Program-made: the position numbers and the translations under genes
From: Pseudomonas sp. TNT3
GTDB taxonomy: Bacteria > Pseudomonadota > Gammaproteobacteria > Pseudomonadales > Pseudomonadaceae
DNA length: 64,000 bases
NCBI RefSeq assembly: GCF_010095445.2
Contig: NZ_WFGV02000002.1
Coordinates: forward strand, 186,001 to 250,000
Direction of reading: 5' to 3'
Shown here: positions 59,151 to 64,000 of the stretch, piece by piece
Layout: each line of letters starts with the position of its first letter
How positions within the stretch are numbered: the stretch's first letter is position 1
The notes under the pieces: model-generated
What the model saw: the letters and a program-made list of their open reading frames with translations, nothing else
The model's database searches: none
Told to the model about the DNA's origin: nothing

Positions 59151-60023
59151 TCAGCGAATGTGTGCGAGCACACCCTGAAGCTCATCGAGGGAGTTGTAAC
59201 CAATCACCAACTGCCCCTTCCCCTTCTTTCCGTGTCGAATCTGCACCGCAGAGCCTAGGCGCTCGGCCAGGCGCTGCTCGAGTCGGGCGATATCCGGGTC
59301 CGGTTTAACCGGTTCGGCAGGCTCTTGTTTGCCACTCAACCACTGGCGAACCAGTGCCTCAGTCTGGCGCACAGTCAGCCCCCGTGCGACAACATGTCGC
59401 GCCCCTTCAACCTGTTGATTTTCAGGCAAACCGAGCAAAGCACGTGCGTGACCCATTTCCAGGTCACCGTGCGACAGCATGGTTTTTATAACTTCTGGCA
59501 ACGCGATCAAGCGTAGCAGGTTGGCCACGGTTACGCGGGACTTGCCTACCGCTTCCGCGACCTGTTGCTGTGTCAGCTGGAATTCGTGCTGCAATCGCTG
59601 CAGCGCGACCGCCTCCTCGATCGGATTGAGGTCCTCACGCTGGATGTTCTCGATCAGCGCCATCGCGATCGCGGTTTCATCCGGTACATCGCGGACCATG
59701 GCCGGAATGGTTTCCTGGCCAGCCTGCTGGCTTGCGCGCCAACGGCGTTCACCGGCAATAATTTCGAAGCGGCCACTGCCGATGGGGCGAACCACGATCG
59801 GCTGCATGACGCCTTGGGCCTTGATCGACTGCGCCAGTTCTTCCAGCGCTTGAGGATCCATGTCTCGACGCGGCTGGTACTTCCCGCGCTGGATCAGGTC
59901 CAGCGGCAGGTGCTGCAGCTCACGTTGGTCTGCTTGCACCGCCTGCTCTTCCAGCGAACTGACAGTAGGACCACTCAGCAGTGCATCCAGTCCACGTCCG
60001 AGACCTCGTTTCTTGACGGCCAT
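59151..60023 (-). CDS. parB: Chromosome partitioning protein ParB
   Basis: A 290-residue CTP-dependent DNA clamp that loads at parS and spreads. The N-terminus has the ParA-interacting RGLGRGLDALL, the CTP/arginine motif GERRWRA is at 91-97, ENIQREDLNPIEEA follows, and the helix-turn-helix is LTQQQVAEAVGKSRVTVANLL. Three of its parS targets are in this window. It is nine bases after parA. Confidence 0.97.
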   Translation of the reverse strand: MAVKKRGLGRGLDALLSGPTVSSLEEQAVQADQRELQHLPLDLIQRGKYQPRRDMDPQALEELAQSIKAQGVMQPIVVRPIGSGRFEIIAGERRWRASQQAGQETIPAMVRDVPDETAIAMALIENIQREDLNPIEEAVALQRLQHEFQLTQQQVAEAVGKSRVTVANLLRLIALPEVIKTMLSHGDLEMGHARALLGLPENQQVEGARHVVARGLTVRQTEALVRQWLSGKQEPAEPVKPDPDIARLEQRLAERLGSAVQIRHGKKGKGQLVIGYNSLDELQGVLAHIR

Positions 60024-60032
60024 GGGGATTCC

Positions 60033-60830
60033 TTAAGTTGCCTGAGCGGCGGCGGTGCGTGAGTTTTTGCGTTGGCGGCGAACCATCTCGCCCGCCAATG
60101 CAAGATAGGCAATGGCGCCTCGCGAAGACTTGTCGTAAGCCAGCGCAGGCATGCCGTAGCTTGGCGCTTCGGCCAGGCGGATGTTGCGCGGAATCACGGT
60201 GTCGTAAAGCTGATCGCCGAAGTGTTCCTTGAGCTGCGCAGAAACATCGTTCATCAGGCTCAGTCGCGGATCGTACATCGTCCGCAAGAGGCCTTCGACT
60301 TTCAAATTCGGGTTCAGCAGCTCAGCAATACGCTTGATGTTATCCACAAGGTCGCTCAAGCCTTCGAGTGCAAAGTACTCGCACTGCATGGGGATAATTA
60401 CCCCGTCAGCAGCCACAAGAGCGTTGAGTGTCAGCATCGAAAGCGACGGTGGGCAATCGATCAGAATGTAATCGTAGTTTTCACGGATCGGCGCCAGCGC
60501 ACTACGCAGACGGCTTTCCTTCATCTGCATTTCCAGCAGAACCACTTCTGCCGCGGTCAGGTCGCGGTTGGCCGGCAACAGTTGGTAACCACCGTGCTCG
60601 GAGTAATGCATGGCCTGAGCCAGATCGCATTCACCGATCAACAGGTCGTAGACCGAGTTTTCCAGGCCGTGTTTATCCACACCGCTACCCATGGTGGCGT
60701 TGCCCTGTGGATCGAGATCGATCAACAGCACCCGGCGCTTGGTTGCAACCAGGGATGCTGCGAGGTTGATGCAGGTGGTGGTTTTACCCACACCACCCTT
60801 TTGGTTCGCAATCGCGAATACCTTAGCCAT
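60033..60830 (-). CDS. parA: Chromosome partitioning ATPase ParA (Soj)
   Basis: The product (265 residues from the ATG at 60828-60830) begins MAKVFAIANQKGGVGKTT with the deviant Walker A KGGVGKTT at 11-18; a longer start (60848) adds six residues. LIDLDPQGNATMGSG is the Walker A' region and YDYILIDCPPSLSML the Walker B. ATP-dependent nucleoid binding moves ParB-parS complexes. Confidence 0.97.
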   Translation of the reverse strand: MAKVFAIANQKGGVGKTTTCINLAASLVATKRRVLLIDLDPQGNATMGSGVDKHGLENSVYDLLIGECDLAQAMHYSEHGGYQLLPANRDLTAAEVVLLEMQMKESRLRSALAPIRENYDYILIDCPPSLSMLTLNALVAADGVIIPMQCEYFALEGLSDLVDNIKRIAELLNPNLKVEGLLRTMYDPRLSLMNDVSAQLKEHFGDQLYDTVIPRNIRLAEAPSYGMPALAYDKSSRGAIAYLALAGEMVRRQRKNSRTAAAQAT

Positions 60831-60848
60831 TCTTGCTTTTGTTCCCAA

Positions 60849-61493
60849 TCATGCCGTGCGGCGCAGTATCAGCAGATGACGTTGGCCTTGGCAACCAGGT
60901 ACGGCCAGGGCGTGTTCGCTATCGAGGTGGAAGTCTGCCGGCAATGCTACCAGCTCATCGGCTGGATGAACGCCCTTCATTGCCAGCCAACGCGTATCGG
61001 TATCGCCGAGGTGGCGAGTCCAGTTGGTGAAATTCTCCATGCTGCTGAATGCCCGGGAGATGATCCCGTTGAAGGGCTGTGCAGGCTGGAAAGCTTCCAC
61101 GCGACTGTGGATAACTTGCAAATTATCCAGTTTGAGTTCGAGTTTTACCTGGGTGAGGAACCGGGTTTTCTTGCCATTGCTGTCCAGACAGGTCACCTGC
61201 GACTCCGGAAACAGGATGGCCAACGGAATACCCGGCATGCCGCCGCCGCTACCCACGTCCAGCCATCGACCGTTTTCGACAAACGACATCACGCTGAGAC
61301 TATCGAGCAAGTGACGGGAAACCATTTCGTCCGGATCCCGGACTGCGGTCAGGTTGTATGCCTTGTTCCATTTAATCAACAGGGCCAGATAGCCCAACAA
61401 CTGGGCGTGCTGGGCCTCTGTCAGGGTGACACCGAGCTGGCGAGCACCTGTGGATAACTCTTCGGCGTGTTGCGAGGTGACCAACGAACTCAA
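60849..61493 (-). CDS. rsmG: 16S rRNA (guanine527-N7)-methyltransferase
   Basis: Predicted length 214 residues. The SAM loop [20 protein letters not shown] is near 78-97, with the family segments [14 protein letters not shown] and RAFSSMENF. Its start overlaps the mnmG stop by four bases. Loss of this enzyme gives low-level streptomycin resistance in other bacteria. Confidence 0.96.
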   Translation of the reverse strand: MSSLVTSQHAEELSTGARQLGVTLTEAQHAQLLGYLALLIKWNKAYNLTAVRDPDEMVSRHLLDSLSVMSFVENGRWLDVGSGGGMPGIPLAILFPESQVTCLDSNGKKTRFLTQVKLELKLDNLQVIHSRVEAFQPAQPFNGIISRAFSSMENFTNWTRHLGDTDTRWLAMKGVHPADELVALPADFHLDSEHALAVPGCQGQRHLLILRRTA

Positions 61494-63391
61494 GCGCTTT
61501 GCTCCAACTGACGGCCCGCGCCGCGTTTTTTCAAATGAATCATCAACAGCGAAATGGCTGCTGGAGTAACACCCGGAATACGCGAAGCCTGGCCGAGAGT
61601 CTCCGGACGCGTAGCGCCGAGCTTGCTCTGGATCTCTTTCGAGAGGCCGGAAATGTTCGTGTAATCGATATCCACAGGCAATTTCGTGTCTTCACTGGCA
61701 CGCAGGCGAGCGATTTCATCCTGTTGACGATCGATGTAGCCGGCGTACTTGGTCTTGATTTCGACCTGTTCTGCGACTTGTGGATCTTCCGCACCGCCAC
61801 CTGTCACTGCGATCAGACCAGCGTAGTCAATTTCCGGACGACTCAGCAGATTGAGCAGATTGTATTCGTGGGTCAGCGGCGTTCCGAACTTCTCGGAAAT
61901 CGCATCGCCCTGCTCGGTGCCTGGACGAACCCAGGTACTTTTCAGACGCTGTTCTTCCAGCGTGATGCTTTCACGTTTGGTGCAGAAAGCAGCCCAACGC
62001 GCGTCATCGACCAGACCCAGCTCGCGACCTTTTTCGGTCAACCGCAGGTCCGCATTGTCTTCACGCAGGATCAGGCGGTACTCGGCACGGGAAGTGAACA
62101 TCCGGTACGGCTCTTGAGTGCCGAGGGTAATCAGGTCGTCAACCAACACGCCGATGTACGCCTCGTCGCGACGCGGACACCAGGCGTCTTTGCCCTGCGC
62201 ACGCAGCGCGGCATTAGCCCCGGCCAGTAATCCCTGGGCACCGGCTTCTTCGTAACCGGTCGTCCCGTTGATTTGGCCAGCGAAGAACAAACCGCCAATC
62301 ACCTTGGTTTCCAGGCTGTATTTCAGGTCACGCGGATCGAAATAGTCGTATTCGATGGCATAGCCCGGCCGCACGATGTGCGCGTTTTCCATACCGCGGA
62401 TCGACTGCACGATCTGCAATTGCACGTCGAACGGCAAGGAGGTGGAGATCCCGTTCGGGTACAGCTCGTTGGTGGTAAGTCCTTCCGGCTCGATGAAGAC
62501 CTGGTGGCTTTCCTTGTCGGCAAAGCGATGAATCTTGTCTTCGATCGACGGGCAGTACCGAGGGCCAATGCCTTCGATCAGCCCTGCATCGGAATACATC
62601 GGCGAACGGTCGAGGTTGGCGGCGATGATCTCGTGTGTACGGGCGTTGGTGTGGGTAATCCAGCAGCTCACCTGTTTGGGGTGTTGCTCTTTGGAGCCCA
62701 TGAACGACATCACCGGGATTGGCGTATCGCCCGCTTGCTCGGTCATCACCGAGAAATTCACGGAACGACCGTCGATACGCGGTGGTGTGCCGGTTTTCAA
62801 ACGACCGACGCGCAACGGCAATTCACGCAAACGGTGCGCCAGAGCGATTGAGGGCGGATCACCGGCACGGCCGCCGGAAAAATTCTGCATCCCTATGTGG
62901 ATAAGTCCACCGAGGAACGTGCCGGTGGTCAATACCACTGAATCGGCGAAGAAACGAAGACCCATTTGGGTCACTACGCCGCGCACTTGTTCCTGCTCAA
63001 CGATCAGGTCGTCGGCAGCTTGCTGAAATATCCACAGGTTGGGCTGGTTTTCCAGTGCTTCGCGGACTGCTGCCTTGTAGAGAACCCGATCTGCCTGAGC
63101 GCGAGTGGCTCGTACGGCTGGGCCTTTACGGCTGTTCAAAACGCGAAACTGGATGCCGCCTTTATCGGTAGCCATGGCCATCGCGCCGCCCAGGGCATCG
63201 ATTTCCTTGACCAGATGGCTTTTGCCAATCCCACCGATAGCGGGGTTGCAACTCATGGCGCCGAGGGTTTCCACGTTATGCGTCAGCAACAGGGTTTTTG
63301 CCCCCATACGTGCTGAGGCCAGTGCTGCCTCGGTACCGGCATGACCGCCGCCGATGACGATCACTTCAAAACGGGAAGGGAAATCCACCAC
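61490..63391 (-). CDS. mnmG: tRNA uridine 5-carboxymethylaminomethyl modification enzyme MnmG
   Basis: This 633-residue FAD enzyme works with MnmE to modify U34 of several tRNAs. FAD-binding [14 protein letters not shown] is at 12-25, and [23 protein letters not shown] and [12 protein letters not shown] are diagnostic. The start is GTG at 63389-63391 followed by a second GTG; no ATG is nearby and the second could also serve, with GAGG just upstream. It begins the mnmG-rsmG-parA-parB group. Confidence 0.97.
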   Translation of the reverse strand: MVDFPSRFEVIVIGGGHAGTEAALASARMGAKTLLLTHNVETLGAMSCNPAIGGIGKSHLVKEIDALGGAMAMATDKGGIQFRVLNSRKGPAVRATRAQADRVLYKAAVREALENQPNLWIFQQAADDLIVEQEQVRGVVTQMGLRFFADSVVLTTGTFLGGLIHIGMQNFSGGRAGDPPSIALAHRLRELPLRVGRLKTGTPPRIDGRSVNFSVMTEQAGDTPIPVMSFMGSKEQHPKQVSCWITHTNARTHEIIAANLDRSPMYSDAGLIEGIGPRYCPSIEDKIHRFADKESHQVFIEPEGLTTNELYPNGISTSLPFDVQLQIVQSIRGMENAHIVRPGYAIEYDYFDPRDLKYSLETKVIGGLFFAGQINGTTGYEEAGAQGLLAGANAALRAQGKDAWCPRRDEAYIGVLVDDLITLGTQEPYRMFTSRAEYRLILREDNADLRLTEKGRELGLVDDARWAAFCTKRESITLEEQRLKSTWVRPGTEQGDAISEKFGTPLTHEYNLLNLLSRPEIDYAGLIAVTGGGAEDPQVAEQVEIKTKYAGYIDRQQDEIARLRASEDTKLPVDIDYTNISGLSKEIQSKLGATRPETLGQASRIPGVTPAAISLLMIHLKKRGAGRQLEQSA

Positions 63392-63524
63392 GCACCTCGT
63401 GCCTGCTTCAGTTAGGTAATCAGGAATAGTTTGAGCTCAGGTTTTTGGACCTGGTCGACAAGTATAGGGACTTCGCCCTTCCTAAAGAACCCTTTGCACA
63501 AAATTTAACCAGCTGTGGAGAAGT

Positions 63525-63802
63525 CGGGATAATAGAAATTAAAAAGAGAGAAATTTATTAAATCTTTATTTTTATGTTTATTTCTACTGAGGCTAGTTTC
63601 TGTGGATAGATCTCTACAGGCCTTTATTATCAATGTGTACAGAGATTCAAAACCCTGTGTTCATGTGCCAATGAGCGCGTTGGATAACCGGTTTAATCCT
63701 GTGGATTAAAGAGGTGGTTATCCACAGGGGCGGTTATATCCAGTTTTCAGGCCCTGTTATCAACTGCCCTTAGTGATGGTTATTCACAGGGCTTAATCCA
63801 CA
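63525..63802. other. AT-rich region with DnaA-box cluster (origin-like)
   Basis: This lies upstream of mnmG. An AT-rich tract runs from about 63529 to 63596. Then follow one exact DnaA box at 63718-63726 and several with one mismatch: TGTGGATAG at 63601-63609, TGTGGATTA at 63700-63708, TTATTCACA at 63780-63788 and TAATCCACA at 63794-63802. No gene is visible from 63392 to the window end apart from a possible start near 63980. Confidence 0.55.
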
Positions 63803-63940
63803 GAAATCGTCCATTTGGCCGAACCTCGGGCACGAAAAATTCGCCCGACGGTGTCATGGCAGTGCATAAGAGGGGAAAAAGTAGCCGCCGAGCAGTCGAT
63901 GCCTGGTAGCGGAACGCTATTGTGAGAAGGCGAAACAAAA

Positions 63941-63959
63941 GCTAATAATAGCCATTATC
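63941..63959. promoter_or_regulatory. Fur-like operator at the right edge
   Basis: GCTAATAATAGCCATTATC matches 15 of 19 positions of the Fur box GATAATGATAATCATTATC. It is followed about 20 bases later by an ATG at 63980 that opens a frame running out of the window, so an iron-regulated gene probably starts there. Confidence 0.6.
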
Positions 63960-64000
63960 ATTAACTCACCTATTCCACTATGCCCTTACCCTCAGATACG

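Overview
The window is chromosomal DNA of a fluorescent-group Pseudomonas, from the origin-proximal part of the chromosome. The evidence is the gene order mnmG-rsmG-parA-parB-atpIBEFHAGDC-glmU-glmR-glmS on the minus strand, three parS sites, Pseudomonas-type REP hairpins, and a complete common-polysaccharide (D-rhamnan) O-antigen locus in the order rmd-gmd-wbpW-wzm-wzt-wbpX-wbpY-wbpZ. I saw no tRNA, rRNA, CRISPR array, insertion sequence or prophage. Coding density is high and most genes look intact.

Layout. 1-9 kb: a truncated membrane sensor protein (probably a GGDEF/EAL c-di-GMP enzyme), uvrD, a Tim44-like membrane protein, an SMI1/KNR4 protein, a CPA2 cation/proton antiporter, an acyl-CoA thioesterase, pdxY and a DUF3301 protein. 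9-12.6 kb: a zinc-starvation group with two CobW/COG0523 GTPases (one is zigA), a small secreted Cys-containing protein and the zinc-independent GTP cyclohydrolase folE2; a Zur-like operator lies between zigA and folE2. 12.6-16 kb: DUF3617, cardiolipin synthase, cfa. 16-22 kb: four tightly coupled genes encoding three SPFH (HflK/HflC-like) proteins, one with a His-rich N-terminus and one with an extra polytopic domain, followed by a P1B-type metal ATPase; a weaker Zur-like palindrome precedes the operon. 22-28.4 kb: lpd3, an Lrp regulator divergent from a LysE exporter, and an uncharacterised pair (helical-repeat periplasmic protein plus DUF3142 lipoprotein).

28.5-43.7 kb is the surface polysaccharide region: a minus-strand five-gene operon (two paralogous glycosyltransferases, two methyltransferases, one membrane acyltransferase) divergent from the plus-strand rmd-to-wbpZ operon. 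Together they should make GDP-D-rhamnose, polymerise it, decorate or cap the chain, and export it through Wzm/Wzt. 43.7-47.5 kb: a three-domain flavin/iron-sulfur fusion, a glutathione S-transferase and a LysR regulator. 47.5-63.4 kb: glmS (with an unoccupied attTn7), glmR, glmU, the ATP synthase operon, parB, parA, rsmG and mnmG.

The last 600 bases contain no complete gene. They hold an AT-rich stretch, a cluster of DnaA boxes, and at the very edge a Fur-like operator that probably controls a gene outside the window. Exact DnaA boxes found by eye all lie right of 43 kb. The most novel-looking unit is the SPFH-triad/P1B-ATPase operon at 16.1-22.1 kb and its possible link to zinc limitation.
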